From positions 1-43,779 of the forward strand of contig CADBWP010000009.1 of assembly GCA_902798365.1 (NCBI GenBank): a stretch of 43,779 bases of DNA. Direction: 5' to 3'. Both the position numbers and the translations under genes were made by a program. This DNA comes from an uncultured Ruminococcus sp. (GTDB taxonomy: Bacteria > Bacillota > Clostridia > Oscillospirales > Acutalibacteraceae). The notes below the pieces were generated by a model. It saw only the letters and a program-made list of their open reading frames with translations, searched no databases and was not told the DNA's origin. Below are positions 1-8,457 of the stretch, in pieces (the first letter of the stretch is position 1; each line of letters begins with the position of its first letter).

Positions 1-46
1 TATCATGTGCTGTAAATGTATAACTCATCGTTTTATCACCGTATAA

Positions 47-55
47 ATTATACCA
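47..55 (-). promoter_or_regulatory. extended -10 promoter facing the left edge
   Basis: On the minus strand this reads TGG followed by TATAAT, an extended -10 element. The same TGGTATAAT string occurs before the LCP gene (22163-22171, minus) and before the YfhO gene (22916-22924, plus), so it seems a favoured promoter form in this genome. It would transcribe a gene lying beyond the left edge. No good -35 is seen. Confidence 0.4.
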
Positions 56-100
56 CATTGATTTCAATTTTTAAAGTGTTTTATTGAATAATAGTATTAT

Positions 101-163
101 TTGTTCAACCTGACGAAAAATCTTGCTGCGCAATCCGTACACCTGAATTATGCGGTATTGCCT
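101..163 (+). repeat. MITE-like repeat, 5'-truncated copy 1
   Basis: The stretch from TTGTTCAACCTGACG to the terminal TTGCCT matches the right half of the repeat at 9795-9947. The right end, TGAATTATGCGGTATTGCCT, is identical to that of the copy at 13092-13134. It is nearly the reverse complement of the family's left end (AGGCAACACCGCACAATTCA), so the full element has about 20-bp terminal inverted repeats. The left half is missing here. Confidence 0.7.
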
Positions 164-182
164 AAAAAAAGAACCGACAATC

Positions 183-224
183 GGCTTTCCCTGAATGGGC
201 TGCAATTGCCGGTCGGGGAAAGCC
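183..224. repeat. long-loop inverted repeat
   Basis: GGCTTTCCC (183-191) and GGGAAAGCC (216-224) are exact reverse complements. A transcript in either direction could fold here, but no T-run follows, so this is probably part of the repeat-rich intergenic DNA rather than a terminator. Confidence 0.4.
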
Positions 225-430
225 AATGCGGCTCTGTATAAATAATGGCATATTCAAATGAAAATGTCAAGATACAATCTACCGCTATTTGCTAATACTT
301 TTTGCTTTTTGCAATAATTAGCTAAGCTGCCATTTCGACCAAGCAAAGCGCGCGGAGAAATCCCCTTATGTAACAGCCAATTGCTTCCTGTCAGGATAGT
401 GCGTCAACTCTTACTGTTTTTTGATAGAGG

Positions 431-745
431 CTCCCCTTATCGCAGGGGAGGCTTTTTGGTGCAGACAGATATGTTCTATGCTTAAGTTGACGTCATTTCC
501 CTTAACAAGCAATGTCGTCAACTTAACGTTTTTAGATAGCGCGTTAGGCTCCCCTGCGCTAAGGGGAGCTGTCGCCGGGCAATTACCATATTTCGACCAA
601 TAACAGAAAAGCTTTCGACCCCTCCGTCAGCTGTCGCTGACACCTCCCCTTATCGCAGGGGAGGCTTTTTGGTGCAGACAGATATGTTCTGTGCTTAAGT
701 TGACGTCATTTCCCTAACAGGGAAATCCCCTTATCGCAGGGGAGC
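431..745. repeat. cluster of palindromic repeats (CTCCCCTTATCGCAGGGGAG family)
   Basis: Copies of a GC-rich palindrome lie at about 431-450, 548-567 (opposite orientation), 653-672 and 726-745. Two copies are followed by GGCTTTTTGGTG and then by the same trailer, with GCTTAAGTTGACGTC near 480-493 and 694-707. The copy near 615-672 has a CCCCTCCGTCAGCTGTCGCTGACA leader, and the same leader recurs at 20459-20482 (two differences at most). The remainder of 1-781 shows no convincing gene. Hairpin plus T-run gives some copies terminator-like geometry at the 3' side of the ABC permease gene. Confidence 0.65.
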
Positions 746-781
746 CTTATTGCAACAGCCCGTTTTGCATAACGAAGAATA

Positions 782-3700
782 TCACTCCACACTTTTAAGG
801 CTTTCAACCATATTGACAGCCTTTATTTTTTTGCTCATGGCAGCGTTTACAAGCAGCGAAAACAGCATTGTAAGCGCGGCAGAGAACAGGAAGGAGGTGA
901 GGTATATCTCTCTGCCGAACATTATGTTGTCTATCTCGACGGTCTTGACAATAAAGCCCGTGAGCAGCACGCCCAAAAACAGCCCGCCGATTATTCCCAG
1001 AGAGGTGAGGATAATGTTCTCGCGGTAAATAAAGCTTGAGGTCTCGCGGTTGTAAAAGCCCAGCACCTTAAAGGTGGCTATTTCGCGCACGCGCTCGGCA
1101 ATGTTTATGTTGGTCAGGTTGTACAGCACCACAAACGCCAGGGCGGCGGCGCACACGATCATAACGACCACAACCATGTTCAGCGAGCTGAGCATGTTTT
1201 TAAAATCCTTTATTGTCTGACCCATGAACGACACGGCGGTAACGCGGCTGTCGCCCAGTATCGCGCCGCTGAACGCGTTTTCGCCCTGCTCGCTGTCGTC
1301 GGTAAGGCGCACGTTAAGCAGGTTGCACTCGGGCTCTTTTCCGTACAGCTCGCGGTACAGCGTAGGCGTCATAAAGGCAAAGTTGTTGATGTAATGCTCA
1401 TAAATGCCGTTGACCGTCACCTCTGCCTCGCCGTTTTCGGTTTTGAGCTTTACGGTGTCTCCCGTGCGGATGCCGAAGGTCTCGCAAAGCTTTTCGTTGA
1501 GCATTATGCCGCTGTCGTCGGGTGTGAGCGGAGTGTGATCCAAGCGGCTGCGCAGGCAGATGATGCTGTTCATATCCTCCGCGTTTTCGGGCACCCAAAG
1601 CGAGGTGGCGCCCGAGGTTGACCGGCCGTTAAAGGTCACGGTGAGCTCCTCCTGCGCAAGCAGCATAACCGCGTCGGTTTTTCCCGTGTCGCGCGCAAGC
1701 TGCTTAAGCCATGCCATCTGCTCTGCCGTGCCGCCGCTTTTGGGCACAACGACCGCGTCAAAGGTGAAGATCTCGCCGTACTGGGTCTCGGTGAGCGGAT
1801 CAAAGCTGTTCAGCAGGCCGAACGCCGCCACTATAAGCGCGGTGCAGCCCGCGACGCCTATGACCGTCATGCATAGGCGAACCTTGTAGCGGAACAGGTT
1901 GCGCGCCGTCAGCTTGGCGGTAAAGCTCATGCGCTTCCACAGGGGCGTTATGTATTCAAGCAATATGCGCTTGCCTGCCTTGGGAGCCTTGGGGCGCATT
2001 GCCTGCGCCGGCTTTATCCTGAGCGATTTCATGCAGACCGTGACCGAAACCGCCGCCGTTGTCAGCGCCGCCGCAAGTATGCCCAGCACGATGGACGGCG
2101 TGTGGGGCACAAGGGTTATGTCGCCTATGTAAAACATTATTTTGTAGGCGTTGTATATGATGAACGGCAGCGAGGATATGCCCAGCGCCGTGCCGATAAC
2201 GCTTCCGGCAACGGCCGCCGTCATCGAATAGATTATATATTTTGTGATTATCGCGCCGTTTCCGTAGCCCAGCGCCTTAAGGGTAGCGGTTTCGGTGCGC
2301 TTTTCTTCTATAAGACGCGTCATGGTGGTCACGCACACAAGCACCGCCACAAGCAAAAAGAACAGGGGGAACACCGACGCCACGGCGTCAAGCCTGTCGG
2401 CGTTTTGCGTGTAGGTGTAGTAGCCGGGCGTGTCCTCGCGCGTGAACACGTACCACTTTGGGTCGCGCAGGTTTTTAATGCCGTTTTCGGCGCTGTCTAT
2501 ATCGTCCCGGGCGTCGGCGAGCTTTTGCTCCGCCTCGGCTTTTTTGGATTCAAGCTCCGCTCGCGCGTCGTCAAGCTTTTTTCGACCCTCGGCCTTTTGC
2601 TTTTCAAACTCCTCCTTGCCGGCTTCAAGCTCCGCCCATGCGCTGTCAAGCAGAGACGCCACCTTGCCAAGCTGCGCCTGTCCGCTTTTCATCTGGTTGT
2701 CGAGCTCCTCCTTGGCGGCGGCAAGCTGCGCCCGTCCGCTGTCTATCTGCGCTTTTGCCTCGGCAAGCTGCGCTCTGCCCTCCGCCGCCTTTTGGTCAAG
2801 GGTCTGCTGAGCTGCGTCAAGCTGCGCCTTTGCGGCTTCAAGCTGTTCGTTTGCGTATTGACGCTGCTGCTCAAGCTCGTCAAGGCTGTTTTGCGCTTCC
2901 GCAAGCTGTGCCTCAAGCTTCGCCTTTTTTTCGGGGTCGGCTGCTGCGGCGACGGACGCCTTTAGGATTTCGATTTTTGCCCTTGCCTGAGTTTCGGCAA
3001 GCTCGAGCAGCGGCTCCTGAGACGCCTTGAAGGTTTGGTACTTCGCTGAATACTGCGCCCGTCCGCTGTCTATCTGAGCCTGAGCGACGGCTATCTCGCT
3101 CTCAGCTGCCGCCTTGGCGTTGTTGTACTGAGCCTCGCCTGCCGTGAGCTGCGCTTCCTTTTCGGCTATCATGGCGTTTGCCGCTGCCATAGCAACCGAA
3201 TAATCGCTGCTTGCCTGACTCGGGATTTGGCTTTTCTGCTCCAGCTCCCTTTGGGCGTCATCAAGCTTTTTCTGCCCCTCTGCAATTTTTTCGGCGTATT
3301 CCGCCTCTCCGTCGGCAAGCTGCTTTTCGGCGTCGGCAAGCTGTTTTTCGGCGTTCGCCTTTTCTCTTTCATATTCTGCCTTGCCGTCCTCAAGCTTTTG
3401 CTCCGATTCATTAATGAAATCTATGTCAATGTCCTGCTCGCGCAGGTGCGCGGTTTCCTCGAGCCGCGCCTTAAGCTCGTTTGTGCGGCTTTCGTATTCG
3501 TCGGAAAACGGAGAGAGCGTGTCGGAGTAATCGCCCTTTACATAAAGCTCGGTGTAGCGCTCGGGCTTGAACTCGTCAAAGGTAACGTACATGTACTCGT
3601 CGATCTTTCCGTCGCCTATCGTGGTGGTGCCGCGCTGATAAGAGATGTACAGCGGCGACTGTACCTTGCCCACTACGGTAAATTCGGAGGATTTTAACAG

Positions 3701-4201
3701 CCCCGAGATCTTTGTGTCGCCCGCGGTGGGAGAAAGCCTTATTTTGTCGCCCTGCTTGTGGCGGCTTGCGGCAAAGCCGCTGAAATCGACGAGGATCTCG
3801 CCGGTGTTCTCCGCGCTTCTGCCCTCGGTCACGGTAACGGTGTTGAGAGGCTCGCTGTCGCCGTAAGCCCGCGGCAGGGCTATCAGCCGCAGAATGTCGC
3901 CGCCGTCCTCGGCAGAGGTCATAACGTCTGCAAAATACGACGGCATAACGCTTTGCACGCCCTCTGTCGCGGCGACCGCAGCAACGTCCTCCTCGGTAAA
4001 GCCCGCGGTTGAGACAAGGCGAAAGTCCATCAGGCGTGTTTCGTTGTAATAATCCTCGGCAAGGCGGTACATAGACGGGCTGGTTGACTTGATTCCGGCA
4101 AAAAAGCCCACGCCCAGCGCGATTATAGCCATTATCGAGATGAACCGCGCCTTGGTGTTTTTTATTTCACGAAAGGTGTTTTTAAGCAGAGCCTTGGTCA
4201 A
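782..4201 (-). CDS. FtsX-type ABC transporter permease with long coiled-coil insert
   Basis: This is the permease partner of the ATPase just upstream (4242-4943). The product is about 1139 residues. A first membrane segment lies near residues 20-40 and is followed by an extracytoplasmic MacB-like part. A roughly 340-residue Ala/Glu/Lys/Gln-rich coiled coil follows (about 265-605). Three membrane segments come next (about 645-770), then a second FtsX unit ending in three more segments. Twin FtsX units with a large extracellular coil are known in Firmicutes peptide-sensing or lipid-export transporters; the substrate is unknown here. A GTG at 4210 lies inside the likely Shine-Dalgarno AAGGTG. 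That site is correctly spaced from the TTG at 4201, and TTG gives the family-like N-terminus MTKALLKNTFREI, so TTG was chosen. Confidence 0.9.
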   Translation of the reverse strand: MTKALLKNTFREIKNTKARFISIMAIIALGVGFFAGIKSTSPSMYRLAEDYYNETRLMDFRLVSTAGFTEEDVAAVAATEGVQSVMPSYFADVMTSAEDGGDILRLIALPRAYGDSEPLNTVTVTEGRSAENTGEILVDFSGFAASRHKQGDKIRLSPTAGDTKISGLLKSSEFTVVGKVQSPLYISYQRGTTTIGDGKIDEYMYVTFDEFKPERYTELYVKGDYSDTLSPFSDEYESRTNELKARLEETAHLREQDIDIDFINESEQKLEDGKAEYEREKANAEKQLADAEKQLADGEAEYAEKIAEGQKKLDDAQRELEQKSQIPSQASSDYSVAMAAANAMIAEKEAQLTAGEAQYNNAKAAAESEIAVAQAQIDSGRAQYSAKYQTFKASQEPLLELAETQARAKIEILKASVAAAADPEKKAKLEAQLAEAQNSLDELEQQRQYANEQLEAAKAQLDAAQQTLDQKAAEGRAQLAEAKAQIDSGRAQLAAAKEELDNQMKSGQAQLGKVASLLDSAWAELEAGKEEFEKQKAEGRKKLDDARAELESKKAEAEQKLADARDDIDSAENGIKNLRDPKWYVFTREDTPGYYTYTQNADRLDAVASVFPLFFLLVAVLVCVTTMTRLIEEKRTETATLKALGYGNGAIITKYIIYSMTAAVAGSVIGTALGISSLPFIIYNAYKIMFYIGDITLVPHTPSIVLGILAAALTTAAVSVTVCMKSLRIKPAQAMRPKAPKAGKRILLEYITPLWKRMSFTAKLTARNLFRYKVRLCMTVIGVAGCTALIVAAFGLLNSFDPLTETQYGEIFTFDAVVVPKSGGTAEQMAWLKQLARDTGKTDAVMLLAQEELTVTFNGRSTSGATSLWVPENAEDMNSIICLRSRLDHTPLTPDDSGIMLNEKLCETFGIRTGDTVKLKTENGEAEVTVNGIYEHYINNFAFMTPTLYRELYGKEPECNLLNVRLTDDSEQGENAFSGAILGDSRVTAVSFMGQTIKDFKNMLSSLNMVVVVMIVCAAALAFVVLYNLTNINIAERVREIATFKVLGFYNRETSSFIYRENIILTSLGIIGGLFLGVLLTGFIVKTVEIDNIMFGREIYLTSFLFSAALTMLFSLLVNAAMSKKIKAVNMVESLKSVE

Positions 4202-4241
4202 TGTACTCACCTTCTTTCGGCGTAAATTTTGGCAGAGCCGC

Positions 4242-4943
4242 TTACCACTCTATTTCTTCAATGGATTTGGGGTTGGGGTTGTAAATGTCGCGGACTATCC
4301 TGCCGCTTTTCATCTCTATTACGTGATCCGCCATGGGGGTGATGGCGCTGTTGTGGGTGATGAGCACCACGGTCATTTTTTCGCGGCGGCAGGTGTCCTG
4401 AAGCAAGCCCAAAATCTGCCTGCCCGTGTTGTAATCCAGAGCGCCGGTGGGCTCGTCGCACAGCAAAAGCCCCGGTCGCTTGGCAAGGGCGCGCGCAATG
4501 CTCACGCGCTGCTGCTCGCCGCCCGAAAGCTGGGCGGGAAAGTTGTCGCGCCTGTCGGACAGCCCGACGCTTTCAAGCGCCTGTTCGGCTGTGAGCGGAT
4601 CTTTGCATATCTGTGCCGCAAGCTCTATGTTTTCAGCCGCCGTCAGGTTTGCCACAAGGTTGTAAAACTGAAAGACAAAGCCGATGTCAAAGCGGCGGTA
4701 TTCTATAAGCTCGCGGTCGGTGTATCGGCTAATGTCTTTGCCGCGCACCATTATCTGTCCGCCGGTGCAGCTGTCCATGCCGCCCAGAATGTTGAGCACG
4801 GTGGTCTTGCCTGCGCCCGACGCGCCCACAACAACGGCAAATTCGCCCTCCTCAATGGAAAACGAAATGCCGTCAACGGCGTTTATCACGACCTCGCCCA
4901 TTATGTACTTTTTATAAACATCATGAAATTCCACTAAGCTCAT
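4242..4943 (-). CDS. ABC transporter ATP-binding protein (MacB/LolD-like)
   Basis: This 233-residue cytoplasmic ATPase powers the adjacent FtsX permease. Visible motifs in order are Walker [10 protein letters not shown], a Q-loop in FVFQFYNLV, the signature LSGGEQQR, Walker [10 protein letters not shown] and the switch histidine in ITHNS. The length is normal for the family. ATG at 4943 has GAGGT six bases upstream. It starts 9 nt after the uracil-DNA glycosylase stop and ends 40 nt before the chosen permease start, so the three genes form one minus-strand operon. The family exports lipids, lipoproteins or peptides; nothing in the sequence fixes the substrate. Confidence 0.95.
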   Translation of the reverse strand: MSLVEFHDVYKKYIMGEVVINAVDGISFSIEEGEFAVVVGASGAGKTTVLNILGGMDSCTGGQIMVRGKDISRYTDRELIEYRRFDIGFVFQFYNLVANLTAAENIELAAQICKDPLTAEQALESVGLSDRRDNFPAQLSGGEQQRVSIARALAKRPGLLLCDEPTGALDYNTGRQILGLLQDTCRREKMTVVLITHNSAITPMADHVIEMKSGRIVRDIYNPNPKSIEEIEW

Positions 4944-4952
4944 AGCTCTACC

Positions 4953-5531
4953 TCATTGCCGGTAAGTGTGTTCGCATATCTCCTCTATTTTATCGCGCAG
5001 GATCAAAAAGTCGTTGAATGCCTCGGGCTTGCGGCGAGGATCGCGCAAAACCGCCGCCGGGTGCAGCATTGCCATCATAAGCACTCCGTTTTTCTCGATC
5101 CATTGACCGTGCTCACGGGTTATCTTTATGTCGGGCTTGATTATGCGCGCCGCGGCTATCCTTCCCAGGCAGACTATTATCTTGGGGCGGATAAGCCTAA
5201 CCTGGTCGCGCAGCCAGTCTATGCACAGCTCCTGCTCCTCGGGCTTCGGGTCGCGGTTCTGCGGCGGACGGCATTTTACTATGTTGGCTATGTAGATGTT
5301 TTTTTGCCTGTCAAGGTCAACGGCGGTCAGCATTTTGTCAAGAAGCTTGCCGGCTCTTCCCACAAAGGGCTCGCCCTGAAGATCCTCGTTCTCGCCGGGA
5401 CCCTCGCCGATAAACATTACCTCGGCGGCGCTGCTGCCCACGCCCACCACAACGTTGTGACGTGTTTCGCACAGTCCGCATTTGCGGCAGCCCTCGCACG
5501 CCGCCTTAAGTTCTTCCCAGGTTTTGTACAT
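4953..5531 (-). CDS. type-4 uracil-DNA glycosylase (4Fe-4S)
   Basis: It removes uracil from DNA to start base-excision repair. The 192-residue product has the N-terminal cysteine group CEGCRKCGLC, the GEGPGENED active-site loop followed by GEPFVGRAGKLLD, a later conserved cysteine in NIVKCRPP and the C-terminal HPAAVLRDP loop. Together these mark the Fe-S family-4/5-type enzymes. The frame stays open upstream to 5672, but the ATG at 5531 has AGGGG at proper distance and begins at the family's usual N-terminus (MYKTWEEL). It is the first gene of the ABC operon, which is an odd pairing with no obvious functional link. Confidence 0.93.
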   Translation of the reverse strand: MYKTWEELKAACEGCRKCGLCETRHNVVVGVGSSAAEVMFIGEGPGENEDLQGEPFVGRAGKLLDKMLTAVDLDRQKNIYIANIVKCRPPQNRDPKPEEQELCIDWLRDQVRLIRPKIIVCLGRIAAARIIKPDIKITREHGQWIEKNGVLMMAMLHPAAVLRDPRRKPEAFNDFLILRDKIEEICEHTYRQ

Positions 5532-5587
5532 AGTTATTTCCCCTATTATTCTTTTTTGTGGTTGAAAAATGATTTGAAATGTAGTAA

Positions 5588-5593
5588 TATAAT
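5588..5593 (+). promoter_or_regulatory. possible -10 box for pduL-like gene
   Basis: TATAAT lies 40 nt before the ATG at 5634. The nearest TTGAAA boxes give spacers of 20 and 8, so the -35 assignment is poor. The element lies between divergent genes. Confidence 0.35.
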
Positions 5594-5633
5594 CTAAAAG
5601 CCCTACGGCTAATTTAGAATGGTGGTATGAAAC

Positions 5634-6203
5634 ATGAAAATTATGGTAGAAACCTCCGCACATCACGTTCACGTGTGCAGAGCTACTCTCGACGCTATTT
5701 ACGGCGAGGGTTATCAGCTTACAAACAAAAAGGATCTCTCGCAGCCCGGTCAGTTTGCCTGCTTTGAAAAGGTTACCGTGGTAGGCCCCAGAGGCGAGAT
5801 GACCATGTCTATCCTGGGTCCCGAAAGACCCGAGGATCAGGTTGAGGTATCGCTCACCGACGCGCGCAAGCTCGGCGTTGCCGCTCCCGTAAGAGAATCA
5901 GGCAACGTTGCAGGCACCCCCGGCTGCAAGATCATCGGCCCCAAGGGCGAGGTCGAGATCGCACAGGGCGTTATTGCGGCGCAGAGGCACATTCACCTCG
6001 ACCCCAAGTCGGCGGTTGAGTACGGCCTTGAGGACAAGCAGATCGTTTCCGTAAAGGTTGGCGAGGGCACAGGCAGAGAGACTATCTTCGGCGACGTTGT
6101 TGTTCGCGTAAGCGAAAAGTACGCGCCCGCCATGCACATCGACACCGACGAAAGCAACGCCGCAGGCCTTGCGGGCACGGTTGACGGTGAGATCCTCGCG
6201 TAA
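5634..6203 (+). CDS. phosphate acyltransferase, PduL family
   Basis: PduL enzymes interconvert acyl-CoA and acyl-phosphate (acetyl-CoA plus phosphate to acetyl-phosphate plus CoA). The 189-residue product matches the family throughout: ETSAHHVHV at the N-terminus, KDLSQPGQFA, LGPERPEDQVEVS, the second histidine cluster AAQRHIHL and the late HIDTDESNAA. The histidines are the expected Zn ligands. There is no microcompartment shell gene nearby and no N-terminal encapsulation extension, so it probably works in the cytosol in acetate/ATP metabolism in place of Pta (inference). A strong terminator follows at 6221-6248. Confidence 0.9.
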   Translation: MKIMVETSAHHVHVCRATLDAIYGEGYQLTNKKDLSQPGQFACFEKVTVVGPRGEMTMSILGPERPEDQVEVSLTDARKLGVAAPVRESGNVAGTPGCKIIGPKGEVEIAQGVIAAQRHIHLDPKSAVEYGLEDKQIVSVKVGEGTGRETIFGDVVVRVSEKYAPAMHIDTDESNAAGLAGTVDGEILA

Positions 6204-6220
6204 TGATCCAATAAACATTT

Positions 6221-6248
6221 CGGTCGGAGTATTCCGGCCGATTTTTTT
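6221..6248 (+). terminator. rho-independent terminator after pduL-like gene
   Basis: CGGTCGGA and TCCGGCCG form an 8-bp stem (one G-T pair) with a 4-nt loop, followed by ATTTTTTT. Confidence 0.9.
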
Positions 6249-6366
6249 GTCTGAAAAAGCAGCGACCGGGATGTTTAGCAGATACCGTTATTATCGCACA
6301 AAAACAAAAACATTTCAACCGTATATCGGGGAAAAATCGGGCAATAATGGCAATGAGGTGATTTTT

Positions 6367-6795
6367 TTGATAAACGATGTTGAAATGCTGACGTACATTC
6401 TTCAAAATGCCGAGATGGGCTGTCAGGGCGTGAACAGCGTGCGCAGGTCAAAGCCCTCGCAGGGCGTTGACCTTGTGCTGTGCCGTCAGCTTGCGCGGTA
6501 CGGAAAGATCTACAGCACGGCAGGCAGTATGCTGAAGGGGCTGGGCGCGGAGCTCCACCGTGTCAATCCCGTGGCAAAGGCGATGACCAACCTTGCCGCA
6601 GGCAGAGATCTTAAGCGCGACCCGTCGCCCTCGCACATCGCGGAAATGATGATAAAGGGCAACACGATGGGCGTCAACAAAATAGCTCAGCACCTGCGCG
6701 ACTATGACCGCACCGACCCAAACATCACCCTTCTGGCAAAAAAGATGCTCGACGTTGAGCAGGAGCATATCAAAGAGCTGAGGGCGTTTTTATAA
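6367..6795 (+). CDS. small helical protein, ferritin-like fold likely
   Basis: The product is about 142 residues and mostly helical. It begins INDVEMLTYILQNAEMG and ends DVEQEHIKELRAFL. Spaced E..H/E residues on long helices resemble DUF2383/DUF305-type ferritin-like four-helix proteins, but no full di-iron motif can be confirmed by eye. The start is a TTG at 6367 with GAGGTG ending 6 nt upstream; the reading frame extends further upstream without a ribosome site. It sits alone between two terminators. Function unknown, possibly metal or stress related. Confidence 0.7.
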   Translation: MINDVEMLTYILQNAEMGCQGVNSVRRSKPSQGVDLVLCRQLARYGKIYSTAGSMLKGLGAELHRVNPVAKAMTNLAAGRDLKRDPSPSHIAEMMIKGNTMGVNKIAQHLRDYDRTDPNITLLAKKMLDVEQEHIKELRAFL

Positions 6796-6808
6796 CCGCA
6801 GGCACAAC

Positions 6809-6842
6809 AAACCCGCACGTCACAAAAGGGCGCGCGGGTTTT
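6809..6842. terminator. bidirectional terminator between convergent genes
   Basis: AAACCCGC (6809-6816) pairs with GCGGGTTT (6834-6841) and is followed by T's. Located between the convergent ferritin-like and nucleosidase genes, it can serve both strands. Confidence 0.7.
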
Positions 6843-6853
6843 GAACAATGAAA

Positions 6854-7546
6854 TCAATCCATTCTTATGAACATCTTCATCGCCTTAATGGCTCTGTCGG
6901 CGGCAAGCTCCTTGAATTCGTCGTAATTCTCGGGCTTGTTGAACTTGAAGTCGTCGCTGATAGAGCGAAGGATAGCGAACGGCACCTTGTTCATATAGCA
7001 AACATGACCCACGGCTCCGCCCTCCATCTCGCAGCACAGAGCGTCAAATTCCATGGCGATCGCCTCGCGCTGGCGGCGATAAACGATGAACACGTCGCCC
7101 GTGGCTATCCTGCCCACCAGCACATGCGAGCCAAGCCCCTGACAGCACTCTGCAAGCTTTGCGCTGGTCTCTTTGTCGGCGGGGATGTCGATGCGCTTTT
7201 CATTGGTGAACCACAGCTGACCCCGGGGCTCGTCAAGAGCGGTGCAGTTGAAGTCGTGCTCAACGCAGTCGCTCGAAACAACGATGTCGCCGATGGTAAG
7301 GTTTTTGGAAAGGCTTCCGGCTATGCCCGAGTTGATGATGACGTCGGGCTTGAACAGGTCGATCATTATCTGGGTGCCTACCGCAGCGTTGACCTTGCCC
7401 ACGCCGCACTCCAAAAGCACCACGTCCTTGTCAAAGATCTTGCCGCTGAAAAACTCCAGACCCGCCTTTTGGGTGGTCTCGGGGGCTTCCATAAGCGCCT
7501 TAAGTCCGTCAACCTCGATTTTTAGTGCACAAATTATACCGATCAT
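6854..7546 (-). CDS. mtnN: 5'-methylthioadenosine/S-adenosylhomocysteine nucleosidase
   Basis: It cleaves adenine from MTA and SAH, recycling methionine and relieving SAH inhibition. The 230-residue product has the family landmarks: N-terminal MIGIICALKIE with the catalytic Glu near residue 11, the phosphorylase-superfamily loop IINSGIAGSL, the substrate loop CCEMEGGAVGHVCY and the catalytic Asp region RSISDDF. The frame continues 11 codons upstream, but ATG 7546 has AGGAG at ideal distance and gives the normal N-terminus. No methionine-cycle gene is adjacent. Confidence 0.95.
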   Translation of the reverse strand: MIGIICALKIEVDGLKALMEAPETTQKAGLEFFSGKIFDKDVVLLECGVGKVNAAVGTQIMIDLFKPDVIINSGIAGSLSKNLTIGDIVVSSDCVEHDFNCTALDEPRGQLWFTNEKRIDIPADKETSAKLAECCQGLGSHVLVGRIATGDVFIVYRRQREAIAMEFDALCCEMEGGAVGHVCYMNKVPFAILRSISDDFKFNKPENYDEFKELAADRAIKAMKMFIRMD

Positions 7547-7679
7547 ATGAATACTCCTCTCAGGTAGTTTTGTTTCCATATATATTTTATCAAATTATTC
7601 TTAAAAATGCAATATATTTTGTTAAAACAGAAATTGAGGGGAGCCGGAAAAACTATTCCGGGTGTGCACTCTAAAGTGT

Positions 7680-7708
7680 TTGACATTTTTTGCGCGATGC
7701 TATATAAT
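7680..7708 (+). promoter_or_regulatory. consensus sigma-A promoter for the capD-like gene
   Basis: TTGACA (7680-7685), a 17-nt spacer and TATAAT (7703-7708): a perfect match to consensus. The start codon is about 100 nt further on at 7813. Confidence 0.9.
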
Positions 7709-7812
7709 TATACTGATATTTTATGCGAACGGCGGAACGAACGGGTTATTGTTCTGCAAAAGAATAAAAAGAGCGCTCTGCGCGATTTGGGATTGGTTTA
7801 GGAGAAAGGCGT

Positions 7813-8457
7813 ATGAAGAAGGTCAACTCCCGCAAGCTTATTTTGATGATAGCCGATATCATCATCATTATGGTTAGCGGAATCGTTATAAATTTTGCAT
7901 TGTCCGTCACGAAGATAATCGGCCCCGAAATGAATTCGATGCTGATCTACAACATAGTTATCGACGTGATAACCTGCGTGCTCATGCTTTTTGTCACGGG
8001 CTCGTATTCGGTGCTGTGGCGGTATTTCAACATACGCGATTACTTGGTATGCGGCGTTGCCGGCGCCTCGGGCTTTGTGCTGGGGCATCTTATCCTTGTG
8101 CTTTTCAGCCTTGAAACCGGCAAGGAGCCGCGCAAGATATTCACCATTCTTTTCTGCATTGTCGCGGTTTCGGGAATGCTGCTTTTCAGGCTGGCGTTTA
8201 AAAAGACGTTTTTGATCCTGACAAAGGCGGAAAACGTTGAAATTCAGGAACGCACCATGATAGTCGGCGCCGGCATGGCAGGCAGAATGATCCTTGCCGA
8301 AATTAAAAACGCGCGATATGACAAAAGCAATCCCTCGTCCGAGCTTGAGCCCGTTTGCTTTATTGACGACGACACCACAAAGCTGCGCTCAAAAATAATG
8401 GGCGTTGAGGTGGTGGGCACCACGCCCGAGATACCCAGGCTGTGCAAGAAAGCATAA
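7813..8457 (+). CDS. CapD/PglF-like nucleotide-sugar enzyme, N-terminal part (split gene)
   Basis: This is the membrane half of a nucleoside-diphosphate-sugar dehydratase/epimerase. About four membrane segments occupy residues 8-130, followed by a CoA-binding-3-like Rossmann part (TMIVGAGMAGRMIL near residue 156). The frame stops at 8457, just after EIPRLCKKA. Family members run straight on into a linker (typically 'IDEIIIAIPS') and the catalytic domain. Here that continues one frame back from 8442 as SIIVAIPS, so a small indel has probably split one ~620-residue gene. ATG 7813 has GGAGAAAGG upstream. Alternatively the two halves are made separately and reassociate. Confidence 0.85.
   Translation: MKKVNSRKLILMIADIIIIMVSGIVINFALSVTKIIGPEMNSMLIYNIVIDVITCVLMLFVTGSYSVLWRYFNIRDYLVCGVAGASGFVLGHLILVLFSLETGKEPRKIFTILFCIVAVSGMLLFRLAFKKTFLILTKAENVEIQERTMIVGAGMAGRMILAEIKNARYDKSNPSSELEPVCFIDDDTTKLRSKIMGVEVVGTTPEIPRLCKKA

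Noticed and set aside
2102..2965. Long plus-strand open frame (287 codons) opposite the permease
   Set aside because: It is the antisense of the coiled-coil region; low-complexity Leu/Arg/Val-rich product, no ribosome site.
5634..6203. Bacterial microcompartment locus
   Set aside because: Only the PduL-type enzyme is present; no shell proteins or signature enzymes nearby.
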